DNA of 64,000 nucleotides from Eucalyptus grandis. Taxonomy: Eukaryota; Streptophyta; Magnoliopsida; Myrtales; Myrtaceae. Under the pieces are notes generated by a model that had not been told where the DNA came from, did no database searches, and was given only the letters and a program-made list of their open reading frames with translations. Position numbers and translations under genes: made by a program. This document shows positions 12,617 through 25,544 of the stretch, one piece after another (the first letter of the stretch is position 1; the number at the start of each line of letters is the position of its first letter). The stretch is taken from positions 17,050,001-17,114,000 of the forward strand of contig NC_052620.1 in assembly GCF_016545825.1 (NCBI RefSeq), read 5' to 3'.

Positions 12617-12990
12617 TTTGCACCAAGATATATCTCAAATGGAATCTCCAAGCCCACCTTCATCCTTAGATTAACATTACGACCATGTTGCTACTCCTCA
12701 ACGCCCATATAATTCGAGTATCAAGTATCCTTCTGCACCAAGTTATCTCAAATTGAATATCCAATGTCCACCTTTATCCTTAGGTTGCTATTGGGATTGC
12801 ATTGCCACACCTCAACACACACGTAATCTAGGTAGGTATCCTTCTACATCAAGATATCTCAAATTGAATCTCCAATGCCCACCTTTATTCTCAGGCTGCC
12901 ATAAGGACTACCTTGCTATACCTCAACACCCTCATAATTCATGTATCCTTTTGCACCGAGATATCTCAAATTGAATCTCCAATACACACT
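12617..12990. repeat. Degenerate tandem repeat, about 110-bp unit, three to four copies
   Basis: Units start near 12617, 12731, 12841 and 12948 with variants of GCACCAAGATATCTCAAATTG, continue with TCTCCAATGCCCACCTTTAT and end with CCTCAACACCCATAATT-like text. The last unit is partial. The overlapping ORF at 12753-12974 simply reads through the repeat. Confidence 0.75.
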
Positions 12991-13850
12991 TATCTAGGTC
13001 TCTTTTTCCAAACTAAGCCCTCCAAATTGAACCATGAAAATTGTGAAGAAGGATTGAACCATGAGATCCATGAAGAATGTTGATTTCTCCAACACCCACC
13101 TTCATCTAGGTCTCTTTCTATAAACCTAACCTAATCATGAGTCCATGGTCTTTTTTTCCAATTGAACTATTGGGAGCACACAATAAAAGTCCAATACCTT
13201 TTCTCCCAATAGAAGTTCGATACCTTCACCTAAGATCACTATGAGAAAGCATAAGTTCAAGCCCGTAAACATATTTAATTGAATCTACATTCACTTAAAA
13301 GTTTAAGTCAATGAATTATTGCCAACTAAGATATATTAATCACGCCACGCCACGCCAATTATCCAATGTGGGACTTTTTAAATTAACTTACACATGTATC
13401 ATCAATTAAGATATATTAATTACTTCACACCATATCTCATCAATCATCCAATGTGAGACTCTTTTTTTAACACAACTCACGTGTATCTTAAAAGATCCCA
13501 TTAAGTTACGTTGTTTAAAATTAAGGTAAAATATTTGCTCATGCTACTTCTAATTTAAAAATCTTAATGTTTATAATAAGACATTCTAGATCCGTTGGAC
13601 GATGGGGTCGGTGGCGTTCATGGTGTTTGAGCGTGGAGGTTGATGGTGGCGATGGGCGGTGGCGTTACAAAATAAGAGTTTTCTTAAGGCTGGAAGACAG
13701 CAAAATTAATTTTGTGTTCCAAAATAAAGAAGTAAGAAGGTGTCACGTGGAGCATATGGACCATCCAATTATACGTGTTTAGATGTCAACTGGAACACTT
13801 GACGTTCAGTTGCCAATGCCATTCGCGGCATCAAAAATTTTATTAGTCTA
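12991..13850. other. Spacer without recognised features
   Basis: AT-rich with a small GC-rich patch at 13585-13680 (GGTGG-rich). No gene or element boundary is visible. Confidence 0.45.
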
Positions 13851-14693
13851 TTCAATGGAAGGATGAGACTGAATTGATTTCCAAAAGCATAGGGACTCCA
13901 CACAAATAAATAAAAAAACATTCAGGAACTAGACTGAACAGGGGAGAAAAATAATGAATTGTACAGAGTACCAGTATGATCTCGTTTGCAATATTTCTAT
14001 GCAGATCTTGGGATATAAAGGAGGTGGCTACTGGCGAGGAATTGTCATTTGGAGATGTGTATATGATGCTTCTCCTTACTTGAGGCTTCGTCGGAGGAAA
14101 GCAGGGGATTGATAATTTCATGATTTTTACAGATTCGCCGTTTTCGAGTTCTCTTCCCTTCAGTCACATGGTGTTTTCACCTAGTACCATCTATCTATGC
14201 CCTACGCAAGTTCTGCAAGGGCATCATGTCAACGCCACCTGAAAAGTCCAGGGGTTGAGATCAGTGTTCATGAAAGTCACGACGTCATCTAATTCACTTG
14301 GATGTAGCAGCACAAACCAATCCTTTCAGTAATGTACTCAACATATAAGTGACAGCTTTTTAGCATCCCCATCAGGTCGCTGAAATAAAAAAATCAGGCA
14401 CCCATATTTTCTATTTAGGAGAGGGCAAATGTTGGAATTCTTTCATTTAGCAATACTGAGAAGGGTCTTCTCACAACAGAGATGAAGATTGAAGGCTTCA
14501 GGGAAACAAAGATTTACTCCAGTTATCAGAAAAATGGGTTTGATTGATATACAATGCACAGTAGCTCCAGAAGTTAATCAAATAATCGGTAACAAGTTAG
14601 CAAAGAAAATCTCACCAACACCACCAACAATCCAGAATGTTACTGTTCAGAGATTACACACACAGAAAACCACAACTCACGGAAAGCCTCCTC
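13851..14693 (-). other. Presumed 3' UTR and downstream flank of ARL8
   Basis: This lies directly after the ARL8 stop codon (TGA, 14696-14694). The transcript end cannot be fixed from sequence. No separate gene is recognised. Confidence 0.4.
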
Positions 14694-17600
14694 TCAGTTC
14701 TTTGATTTTGAATGCTTAACAAGCCAATCTATGACTGAGTCAATGTTGGTCGAATTTTTGCATGATATCATAAAACAGCAAACTTCTCTGTCCGTAATCG
14801 ATTTGAGTCCCCTGCACAATGTAAGGCATGATTTTCAGTGTCAAACAGAAAGATTTTTTGAAACCAACAATAAAACTTCCAGCAGCAAGTTGACAGTACT
14901 GGGAACTTTGGAATATATCAGGAAGTTATAGGCATCTTACATTTGATCCATCAATGCTTGTTTAGAGAGAGCTCCAGGTTTGTCAATCTTATTACCCAGT
15001 ACTAGCAAGGGAATACCATTTAGAGAAGGTTTGCCTAGCAAATCGTGAAGCTCGCTTTTGGAAATGCTCAGATTATCAGGATCAGCGGCATCTACAACAT
15101 AACTGCAGGATACACATCCAGGGTTACTAAATTCATTAGACTCAAATTACTTTACTAACCTTCAGTAAGGAAACACTAGTTTTGATAATAAATAAATATA
15201 GGAAGCTCTGTCAAAGCATTCAGAGCACAACCAAAAGCAATTTCTACAACCTAATGGCCTTGATAAAGCCAAAACAATAAATGTGAATGTGCTTGTATAT
15301 CATGGCATATTATAGGTGTCTGTATGACAACAAAACAACTGGCATAATATTGTGCCACCAGCAGAGAACCAACAGCAGTTGCAGAGGACTCCTAACCACT
15401 TGAAGGTCCAGTTACCAAAATGCATCCATAATGAAGGCATTGCCATTGTCTAACCCATCTTATAACTCTCATTAGTTTCTGAAGTTTTTGACCAAAAGAT
15501 CTGCAACAGAAATATTTCTAGTCTCCACCACCAAAATCTTATTGAAGGCAGAAGGAGAAAAGAAACTCCATCTCTGTGAACTCTCTGTGCAAACTACACC
15601 GAAATGCTCATCTGTCATCCACATATATCCATTTATTATTGAACAAAAGGTATGAGTTAATTGTGCCTCCTACAATACAAAAGTGAAGGGTATGAAACCG
15701 GCCATCACTAAAATATGCCAGAAAGATTGAACTCCTTGAAATGCTTTTCTATTCCTTTTTTTCCAAAAATAGTCCAAGAAATATAAACGTCTTAGTGGAT
15801 TGTTTGAATGCTTCTCTCTGTGTCATGAATCCTATTTTCTGAAATGTTCAAAGTTCGCATTCTCAAAAGTAAACAAGAACATGTGAACTTCTCCCATCTA
15901 ATGTCTCGCTCCCCTCTAATTTGGCTCTCTTCTTCCACCCAGCCTCCTCCATCAACCTCTGTATTTCAAACAGCTTCAAGGAAAGGAAGCAAACTTATTT
16001 ATGTAAATATCGTGACCTAAAGGCATTACACAGGGCATCTAATGGTCAGTTTTTATCAAAATTTAGCACTCTTTCTCTTAAAACTTCATAGACAAAATTT
16101 TATTCAGTTAGACCTATCTGTTTCAAATGCCCCACCCAAGGCACATTCAGAAAAATGAACACAGAGAAAATTGTTCCATTCACCATGCAAAAAATATTTT
16201 AATAATAACTTTGAAGGAACAATATAACTTTTGATCAGTTGGATTGCTCTCTGAGATCTGAAACAATCTGCCTACATGTGGCAGAATAAGTAGATGGAAG
16301 TTTGATAATCCTCTTGGCTATATTCTTCTGCAACTTGACATGTGAGTCTAGGGATGATGTATTTGAAAAATGCTCTTTTCAAAGGGAGTAAGGGCTACTG
16401 TTCAAGGACTTCATCTGCTGCCTCCTAGTTTATCTTGGGATTCTGGATAATACTAAATTTTTTTCAAATGTTACAAAATAATCCCTAATTTCTACTATGG
16501 TCTATATACATGAATATTGAGTACTTCATTATGATGCTTTCACCTAAAGCTAAACAAATACCAGGACCATGGTTTACAAGGAAAACATGACTTATGTCGC
16601 ACATAATCCAAGGGTACCTAATTGTAGTACATTGATCAATTAGAGATTCAATAGTTAGTGGAATCACCAAATGATCATATTCATCGCTGATCAAAACTTT
16701 ACTGATATCAAGGGCACCTGTTCCCACATGAGCAATGCCCCTCTATGGTTGCTGTATCAGTCTATCATGGAAAGCTAGTTTAAGTTGCCAGGACAACTAG
16801 TTCCGAACATTGATAAGAACAATACACCTATAAGCCTGGGGCAATTGTTCCCACTTGAGTGACTTCTCCTTGATTATGGAGACCAGTTTTGATATGACAA
16901 GATTAAAACTGTCAGCAGGTTTCATTTCCACGAAGAAAAGGACTCAGCATCAAACATTGTATATTAACCACAACATCAACACTACTTTGAGCAAGATACA
17001 ACATCTTGCTGAGACTAGACAGATACATAAACTGATACAAAATCACACCATTTGTCAGGATAATCCTATTTTCACTGAAGAAACCAGCTTAGTCATCCAG
17101 AATGATGACAGTCAACAAGAGGAAATGGAAGGGGCATTCTAGTTTTTACAATCTGGTTCATTTCCCAAACTTGAAATTAATTCTCCAAGCTTCTTAAAGG
17201 TGAAATGTCAACAAATTGCTTGGATGATAAATACTCACATCGTAGTGAGCTTTACCTCATTCAGAAAGTCCACAGCCAATCAGCATTTCTTAAGTAAGGA
17301 TAACACATGGAACCTCATTGCCCTTAAAACTTAAACTATGTCCATGTCAGGACTCACAATATGTTTTGTTGTGACATCTTGCAATACCAATTGTACAGAA
17401 TCAACATCTTACCTCTAAAACCTAATTTCAAGAGAGTCACTGTATTCCATTTGCATTTGCATGAATCTTGACCCTTTTTATGTATGTGAAAAATTGTAGT
17501 GCAAAATGCAAATCCTAGACACTACTAAATTCAATGACTTCTATAAGCATAGCCATACACATGCAGGAAAAAGAGCCAAAGATGTCAGAAAAGTCGACAA

Positions 17601-17799
17601 TAAGAGCTTTTCAAATCAAGAGGAGCAGGAAAGAGGTAGAGTTTCCATACACAATAGCAGAAACAGCACGACAGTATCGCTCCCACATGCTGCGAAACCT
17701 AGGTTGACCTCCAAGATCCCACAACTTTATTGTAACATTTCCTTTAGTAACTTTCCTCATGTTAAAACCCACCTGAAAAATCATATTAGACAACCAATT

Positions 17800-17837
<38 letters not shown>

Positions 17838-20287
17838 AACAGCAAAAACATATTTGCAAAAGAACATGAAGGAGGAAAAAGGCAACTTAGAGATTCTATC
17901 ACTTGCTAGACAAAGAAAAGAGCACAATTGAGCAGTCAAAAGTATATGTCAATTCTGGCAAGGATTTAGAGGTGACTCACCGTGGGAATCATGTCCTCGC
18001 TGTATCCACCAGTCTAAAGAATAGAACAACAAACAATGAAATGAGCTCTAGAACCTCAAATCTTAAAAAAAGTTGAAACGCTCAGGGCACACATATTAAT
18101 TTACTCACAGCAATAACATTAACAAGTGAAGTCTTTCCAGCATTCTGGAGTCCTATAAGGGATAGCTCCATTTCCTGCTTGAAGAAGAGGCTGCATATAT
18201 ATAAATAACTTCCATAAGCACTAATGCAAGGATTAGACACAAAATTCAATAGCATGAAGAATTACAAACAAAAAGAAAGTAGATGCCTGATATGTTTTAC
18301 AAGATCATGGGCTTTTCCGTAACAAGAAAAGGTAAAAATATAACAAGAAAAAGTGCATCATTTCAACTTCATAGCATTTATGAGGTGAATGCTCACACTA
18401 GACTAAGCACAAGCCATTTCCATGAATACCCAATGAAATTGCACATAGGCTTGTGGGGCTACAATATTCAGACAAGTCCACCATCAAAACCGAAAAGTAG
18501 AGTGACCACTAATGGTCTACTTGGGACCCTAAAGAATCATTTTTGAGCAACAAGATACAATTTAGGTGAAAGATAAAACAACAAGAGAAAGGGATGTTCC
18601 TCATGTCAAATATCCATCGATCTCAGTATCTAAATAAACCTATTGTGAAAAACATAAATAAGATTCACCATCACAAGATGCTGGAATGAGTAAAGGTGTT
18701 AATCATGCAGAACTACTCTTTTAATAATAATCTACCTCATGGACCTTAAAAGAAGCAGCTATTTACATCAGAATATTTGGTACAACCCAGAAAATAAGAG
18801 TTTAACAGAAGCATGAAGAACAAGAATACACAAGCATTTGGCAGCCTCAAGAAACTAATCCTGGTCATCAGGTTGACTAGTAGATTGTCTTTGATATTAC
18901 AAACGACAGATGGTAAAGTCTTCATTCTCTGCAATATGAGCTTTCCCCCCAAGCTGTGGTCAACCAAAGAATCAGGGTGTTGCCTTATCGGGGCTAAGAT
19001 AAAAGGAGTTACACTCCTCTTCCTTATCTGCTTTATGCATTGGAATCCACTTTAGCATTGCAAGGCGAACAGGCACATCTCTAAATACAAGTACCACTAG
19101 ATAGATGATAGAAGAGAAGCACGGCTTCCAAAAATAGAAGATGGTCATCACATCTTTCAAAAGACACCACCCAAATTATGTTTTAAGGAAGAAGGGTATT
19201 GTGGTTTAGCTAAAGCTACAACCCCCACATTTATGGCACAGTTTGTAGAGAAACCACCGTAGGATTTTTCTAATCTAACAAATGAGGTTTCATTTCCATT
19301 AAAGATGTCTGTAGTTTATGATAGAATCATGGACGATCAATAAGGTCAAGCACTTTGCAGATTACTTAACTTTGATAAAGGATGTCCAATCTAGTCTATG
19401 GTAATGAAAGAGCACCATGGAAGATAAAAAAAAACACTAGCTCATCCAATTTGAAACTGTTTGTAATCCAATAAAAACATCTTTTGAGTTAAGGGATTCA
19501 AGGACAGTCCCAGTCACCATTCCCCTCAAAACCCTACTACAGCTGCAAAACTGCATGAATCTTACAAATGGAGGATCGTTCAATGAGATTGTCAAGCGAT
19601 GAGGACACTCGCAAGACTAAATTGAGCACAACAGCCTTCATGAGAAAAGCTATTGAGAAAAATTCCGTATAATCAGCTCCAGAATCCAAAACAGATATCA
19701 CTTGACGATTTCTTGCATGCTATGTGCAAAAACTGCAACTTTGCCATATTGATCCAAACCGGAGCTGCTTTAGCTATGAAAAAAAAAATACCAAGCAGAA
19801 CATGACGACACCGACACCTGTTGCCACGCCTAAGACACACGCTAAATACTGGCATTCCAATAAAAATGAAAAATCCTTCATCTCCCCCCCTTCATCATAT
19901 CCCGTCGCCGAATTGCCAAACGCCAGAAGAACTACGGTCCCGTTGCAGACGCGCAATTACCACGCGGACAAGGACAATCGAAGCAGCCAATGCAGAAACA
20001 AAGAACCCAGAATTGTCGCAACACGTCGACGACGACGAAACACCCGGGTGCTGCTCTTCCCAGCACACGCGACACGATTGAAAAAGTCCAGCGCATTTCT
20101 TCACGGGGGAAAGCTAAAAAACACGAAGGACAGACGGATTCGAACTCCGACAGGTCAATCCACGGCCCGCGAATCTAGAAGCTGTCGAGATCGATCCAGA
20201 ACGCGAATGCGTAAAAGGCAAAAAAAGAAGGGATGAAGAAGGGAAAAACCTGCGAAGCCAATTGAGAAAAGCCTCCCAGAGACCCAT
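14694..20287 (-). CDS. ARL8: ADP-ribosylation factor-like GTPase ARL8 (ARLA1 family), complete
   Basis: Small GTPase of the Arf/Arl family. ARL8 proteins act on endolysosomal and vacuolar membranes in membrane traffic, and plant ARL8 is a known host factor for tobamovirus RNA replication. Six exons: 20287-20250, 18190-18109, 18013-17981, 17772-17651, 15102-14941 and 14811-14694. They total 555 nt, coding 184 residues plus stop, the usual family length, with GT-AG introns and consistent phases. Visible parts are the amphipathic N-terminus [13 protein letters not shown]-loop GLQNAGKTS, switch [13 protein letters not shown]4 motif NKID and G5 motif SCK. No lesions are seen. Intron 3 holds a (GA)n microsatellite (17804-17834). 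The large first intron (18191-20249) and fourth intron (15103-17650) contain only chance ORFs. The neighbour order matches Arabidopsis, where ARL8 genes sit beside GH43 genes. Confidence 0.96.
17804..17834. repeat. (GA)n microsatellite in ARL8 intron 3
   Basis: About 15 uninterrupted GA units lie just upstream, in the sense of the gene, of the exon 4 acceptor. Short-tandem length variation is likely here. Confidence 0.9.
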
Positions 20288-21055
20288 CGATTGCCGAGGG
20301 GAGAGAGAGAGAGAGGGGGAGAGAGATACAGCGACGGAGGATTTGAAAAGAGACGACGGATCTTCGAGCAAAATGAAACAAGAAAAAAACCAAACTGGAA
20401 AGGAACCTTCGTTCCCTCCCCTTCCCTCGCTGCGCCTGCGATTCCCACCGTATGTCTACGGCGATCCTTTTGATTCTGATGAATGGCAGATACGTACGAA
20501 ATACGACCCCCCCCCCCCCAAGCCTCCTTTTCTTCCTCTTCGCTGCTCTCCTGGAGTCAATGAATGGCGGAGCTTTAGAGATCGCCACGGCGTCGTTTGG
20601 CATCTCACCGTGCGATTCGCTCCATTTATCACTCCAACAACGTTCGGGATTTGATGCATAGATTAATGCTCGATGCTAAATTACCCTTTCAAATGGTATG
20701 CCTTCTTAAAAATTGTGTGTATATATTAGGATAATAATTGATAAAAGTACGATTGCTGTCAAGTTGTTTTCATAATTTAAAGTTTTAACATGCTACAATC
20801 TCCTAAGATGTAGATCAACTTCACATGAATTTAAATTGACCCAACCTAAAAAATGTTAAATTGAAGAGAAATGCAACGAGTGATTTTATAGATTATGTTT
20901 CAACTCATTTAATCAGCATGGCCGACTTTTCAGTTATTTAAATTTAATTTTTGCCATGAATCAATGATTTCTTTCGCCGACAATTAAGCAAGCTGTTTTT
21001 TTTATTAGGAACAATAAAGGAAGTTTTCTTTCTTTGGTCGGTAATAAAGGGAGTT
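20288..21055 (-). promoter_or_regulatory. ARL8 leader and upstream region
   Basis: Directly 5' of the ARL8 ATG the sense strand is CT-rich (CTCTCTCCCCCTCTCTCTCT near 20305), typical of plant leaders. A run of C lies at about 20507-20519. Several overlapping ORFs on both strands (up to 142 aa) match no family. The start site cannot be placed exactly. Confidence 0.4.
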
Positions 21056-21560
21056 TTAGTCATCGCAAAGGTTTAAAATTCTTTTGAACAGATTATCATA
21101 TCTTTTCTGTCGTTGGTCAATAGCGAAAACGCTCGATGCTGCTAGTGCGAGGTGGGGCCCGGAGTCAAAAAGACGATGGGCGGGGGCGTATCCGACGGTT
21201 GCGAATCGGCGTGCGGCTTTGATGATGTGGACACGTCTGCACCGGGGGTGCATCGCCAACCGCACGTCTCGTGCTTCCATGGGCCAACAACGACCAATCA
21301 GAGACGAAGATTCCGCGGGACAGTCAGGCAGGATGGGAGCTTGTAGGAGCTTCCGAATTTTTAAAAAATCGATGCTTCTGGGGTCCTCCTCCGAGGCGCG
21401 TCTGCGGAACACGCGCCAGTGAAGGGGCGCCACGTGGATTGGTGGAAAGCACGCTCGCTCTTCGCCGCTTGCGGGTTACCGCTTTAATTGCTACAGACAA
21501 GATATGCTAATGGCGAACGGGTTCACCCGGCGGGGGCCAGCTCAGCTGGGCGGTAGAGTC
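21056..21560. other. GC-rich patch, unassigned
   Basis: This roughly 0.5 kb block is far more GC- and CpG-rich than its flanks. It contains GCGCCACGTGGATTGG, which joins a G-box core (CACGTG) to an inverted CCAAT sequence. ORFs of 112 aa (plus) and 125 aa (minus) overlap each other and match nothing known. A remnant promoter or first exon is possible, but no gene is supported. Confidence 0.4.
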
Positions 21561-22241
21561 TGGAAAATGATTCCATATTTGCTGTCCCCCTTCCTTTTTC
21601 TATCCCCTTTCTAGGTTGCTCTTGCTGAGATGTGGTATTTTCCGAAATTTTACTTCCAATCCACCCGTTCCCAACTTTCTGAGCTTCTGTTCATTTGTTA
21701 AGCAATTATTTCTTCTTCTTTTTTTATGCATGTTTGTCTCGTATTATATGTAATTACTGCTTTGAAAAATCAATTTTTGTATTCTTATTTCAAAGGGGGT
21801 ATTTCAGAGCATTTACTAAGCAATAAGACAAAGGGACCTAACAACTTTTAGTATTCTAATGTTTCTTGTGATGAGTATCATTAACAATCTGAAAATTGAA
21901 CATTTTCTTACTTGCCACGTCTTTTTTGTTCGGTGAGCCTTCAATGTGACTTGCATAATAAATGTAACTAGGAATAACCTCCATTGTTTGTTTTGTTCAT
22001 GCGAAACTATTTACATAGTTTGTGGGGGGCATGTTAGTCAGCACATCTTTGAATAGTTAGCAAACTAATAACATGATATACGATATATGAGAAAACACAA
22101 AAGTTAATGATTATTTACAATTGTATGGGAGAATATCATATTTCATGGTGGCCTAAGATTATGTGGCAAATGTTTCTTAAGCACGTAAGCTGGCATATAA
22201 AAAAGAATTTAGTTTTTAGTGTACAATGATGGAAGCTATTG
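21561..22241. other. AT-rich spacer
   Basis: No gene or repeat boundary is recognised. Confidence 0.5.
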
Positions 22242-22250
22242 TTGTTTTAA

Positions 22251-22703
22251 GGATCAATATCACAAAAAATCTAAATTTAGTAAAATTGTGATAAATTTAC
22301 CTCAAATTAATTTTTTTTGGTAAAAAAAAAAAAGAAAACCCCCAATTAATTTGTTTCGCTACTAAAAACCCCAAATTGGTATACATATAACAAATTTACC
22401 TTTCATTAATTTCATTGTCAAATTATTAAGTTGGATGATATGCAATAGTTCACGATGATGTGTCGGTTTGTGGTTTTACCTTCTATTTGTCATAGGTGTA
22501 CCAATTTCATAATTTTTATTGACATTAATCTAATTTAATATAAATTAACGGAGAGTAAATATGTTATAAATATACCGATTTGGGGTTTTTATGGTCAAAA
22601 ATTAATTTAAACTAAATTTGCCATGGATACATCAATTTGAGGTTTTTATGTAAAAAAGAAATTAGTTTGGGGACTAGCTTGAGGTTTCTCGTGGTATTGA
22701 CCC
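22251..22703. mobile_element. Foldback Mutator-like element with 9-bp target duplication
   Basis: The left end GGATCAATATCAC and the right end GTGGTATTGACCC are inverted copies with few mismatches. The perfect 9-bp direct repeat TTGTTTTAA (22242-22250 and 22704-22712) flanks the element, as expected for the Mutator superfamily. The arms carry inverted phrases over most of their length (ATTGTGATAAATTTACC against AAATTTGCCATGG and similar). It has no ORF. It is related to 4692-5202. Confidence 0.8.
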
Positions 22704-22712
22704 TTGTTTTAA

Positions 22713-23231
22713 GTGTATTCAAAAAGTAGAAAATGAGTTTAATAACATACGCCTATTCTATGCTTCTTCTTCTTCTTCTTCTTTTGTCAAAATGCTCTAT
22801 ACTTTAAATGAGTTGTAATCTAGTTTTGTTTCACTTTAAACATTTTATTGCAATTGTTCAATAACTTTTTTGTATATTAAGGAGAGAAGAGTTATTTATT
22901 CCATTTAATTTCCTCATAATTAAAAGAAAGAAATTTGGTAAATAGTGTTATAAATTAGCTATAGTTTTCTTAAAATTCATATATTTCTCAAACTAAGTGA
23001 ATCCATTTGTTTACCATAACATTATTAATACACTAAATCAATTACCCAATAAAATCAGTCTTACTTTAATCAGCAATCTTAATTTAAAGTGGACCTTATT
23101 TAGTTAACAAAATAAGCTACCTAGATGTATTTTTACCTATTTCACTTTGATAAATATAAAAGTTGACTGTTTCTATAACTAATATGATTCAAATAAATTA
23201 AAATATTGCAAAATTTATTCATGTAGTAAAA
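22713..23231. other. AT-rich spacer
   Basis: Contains a (CTT)n run at about 22765-22783. Nothing else is recognised. Confidence 0.5.
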
Positions 23232-23236
23232 AATAT

Positions 23237-25026
23237 TGTTGGGACCTACCCCTCGGGGGAAGAGAGTAGGTTTATGGATATTGCCTAAAGGACGGACCTA
23301 TGGTACGTGATTAGGCTTGGGCTCTCCCAAGCCCATACCTTGCGTGACATTTGGGTATTTTTAAGAATTTCACAATAAGGAGTCACCACTAGCCTATTGG
23401 GGTTGGCTATAAACCAAGTGAGGTACGGGAGTATGCACACTTCCTACGCAACAAAAGAATCTAGGGACGGAGACTTGATCACACTAATTGACAAATTAGT
23501 GCCATTTCGTTACCTAATCTTGTTCATTTTAAAAGAAAGAATTTGTGTCATGCCGTTTAGATTGATTTTATATCTATCCACTAACATATAAGGTGATCAT
23601 GTGGGTACACGGTCATTAAAGTAACAATTTGCAACCAAAATCCTAATTGCAGTAAACTTTAGCACGTGCAATTAAACATAATAAAATATGCAAATTAAAC
23701 ATGCGATATAATTAGTATACGAGCAAATAAAGGCCTAATTACACTAAGAAGGCAAAATATGGCAATTCCTAACCAAACCCTACATTTTTTAATTTTCAAA
23801 ATTATTATTTTTTATTATTTTTTTGGGTGAACCGGGTTAGGTCCAGTCTTACCAAACCCAAGTCTAACCCAGTCGGACCTGATCTGGGTTCGGCCCGGAT
23901 GGGGGCGGGTCGGGTCAGACCTACTTGGGTCAGCTTGACCAACCCTGGTCGAGCCTTTGCTAGGTCGAGATTAGGCCTTAATCAGTAGGCCCAATCCCCT
24001 GCAAATTAAGGATTCCGCAGGCCCACTGCCCAGACCAACCCTTGGCTGTGGGCTGCTAAAGAAAGGGGCCGAGCGAGCTAAAAAGATGTGGCCTAGCTCG
24101 ACCTACCTCTTCTAGTCAGCGACGCTTAGTAGTGACCGGAGGAGTCGCGATGGCACCATCCTTGTTAGGTGTGGGGGCGACTTTCGGCCCCCTCGAGGCC
24201 AAAAGGCTTCAATGGCGACGACACGGGGTTTCGGGGTGAGCTCCAACAATGCGTGAGAGGACTCACGGCTCCAACCTCCCTCAACTCCGACGATGCAGCT
24301 CCCGAGAACCTGACCTAAACAATGTAGGAGAAAGAGGGAGAGATGGAGAGAGAGAGAGAGAGGGAGGGACGCGGCCCAGGGCCCTAAACGACGAGAACAG
24401 GGGGGATTTCGGTTTAACATTTTGTTGAGCAGGTAGCGGGCATTCTGGGAAGCAAGGGTTTCGAGCTCGGCCAAGGTCGAGCGCAAGTCCGAACCACTTG
24501 TGAGGCACGCTAGAGCAACAGGAAAAGCAAGGGGGGCAAGTGGTGGCCGGAGCTCACTCGAACTAGTTGAAGTGAGCTCTGGTGAGCTCAATTCCAAGAA
24601 TGCATGCAAGATGTTCATCGAAATGCCTACTTGAGTTTCCAAAGAAGATTGCGGCGATGGCAGTGGTCAGGCGACGCATCAGCGGCGATAGCGGTGGTCC
24701 TGGGCTCCTTCTCCTTGGCTTTTTCTCCATCGACCTTCTTCTTCGTTCCCCCGGTTACTTCTTCCTCTGTCCTTTTCTTCTCCCCGATCCTTCTTCCCCT
24801 ATTTTCCCTTCCTCTCTCCAGTTCTTTCCCATCTCTCTATTCTTGCCATCCCGTCTCCTTTCCTCTCTCCTGTCTTCTCTTACTACTCTACTCCTGCTCT
24901 CACATCTCTTCTGCTGCTGTCTCTTTTGCTTTTCCTGCAGGTTCGTGCACAAAGATGGCCAAAGGAGGAAGAGCCGGGGCGCGGGTCCAGCCGAAAGGAG
25001 AAGAAGGCTAAGCTAGGCCACGTGCA

Positions 25027-25077
<51 letters not shown>

Positions 25078-25544
25078 GAGGAGGGGCGGGTTGGGCGAGA
25101 TAAAACGGCTAAACTATAAGACAAGTAAGCCTCCCAGGACCATACAAGTGCTCGACGAGCCCATGCAAAAGGTTTGGTTAAGATATGCCGGATTACGCAA
25201 GTATACAAATGGAACCTAACCATACATGCCCTCCAATTATATCTTCCAAATCGTCCACACTAATAATCCATCCTTCTCCAAAAGGAGATTTTAGTAAATA
25301 ACCAAATATAACACTTGGGCTAAGGGTCAAGTTGGTAATTTTTCTTACATCTCCCCCACTTGGAGCCCAGGTATCATATACACCTCCAAAATAAAGAGCC
25401 TTGAATACTAGAAGAAAAGCACCTATACCTAATCTTAAGGCCGGGTTGGGCCAAGGCTGAATTGGGCCTGACCCAGCCCTTCTCGTGTCTTTTTTTTTTT
25501 TTGGTGTTATTTTTTCTTTTCTTGTTTAAAAATACGTGTCAATA
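23237..25544 (+). repeat. 5' LTR of the LARD-like element
   Basis: This 2308-bp repeat matches the 3' LTR from its first base to TGTTTAAAAATACGTGTCAATA at its end, where the final CA has decayed to TA. It includes a GGTCGGGT-type GC-rich patch (23830-23960), a pyrimidine-rich tract (24700-24940) and a (GA)n run (25040-25072). It has about 343 bases at 25098-25440 that the 3' LTR lacks. Confidence 0.85.
25098..25440. repeat. Segment present only in the 5' LTR
   Basis: The 5' LTR reads GGGTTGGGCG, then this segment, then CCGGGTTGGGCC. In the 3' LTR the two GGGTTGGGC blocks are adjacent (33366-33383). The segment has no ORF and no obvious terminal repeats. It may be an insertion in one LTR or a loss from the other. 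Confidence 0.6.

Noticed and set aside
14489..14931. Plus-strand ORFs over the end of ARL8
   Set aside because: They are antisense shadows of ARL8 exon 6 and its 3' region.
19724..20236. Plus-strand ORF of 170 aa overlapping ARL8 intron 1
   Set aside because: Basic, low-complexity and antisense to an intron; no homologue is recognised.
20175..20661. Overlapping ORFs on both strands around the ARL8 leader
   Set aside because: Created by purine/pyrimidine-biased leader sequence; none has a recognisable domain.
21515..21590. tRNA-like A-box text (GCCAGCTCAGCTGGGCGGTAG)
   Set aside because: No B box or cloverleaf pairing follows at the right distance.
24112..25016. ORFs of 135-176 aa in the 5' LTR, with a partly similar ORF in the 3' LTR (32899-33279)
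   Set aside because: The shared reading frame follows from LTR homology and a pyrimidine-rich tract; the frames differ in length and content and match no protein family.
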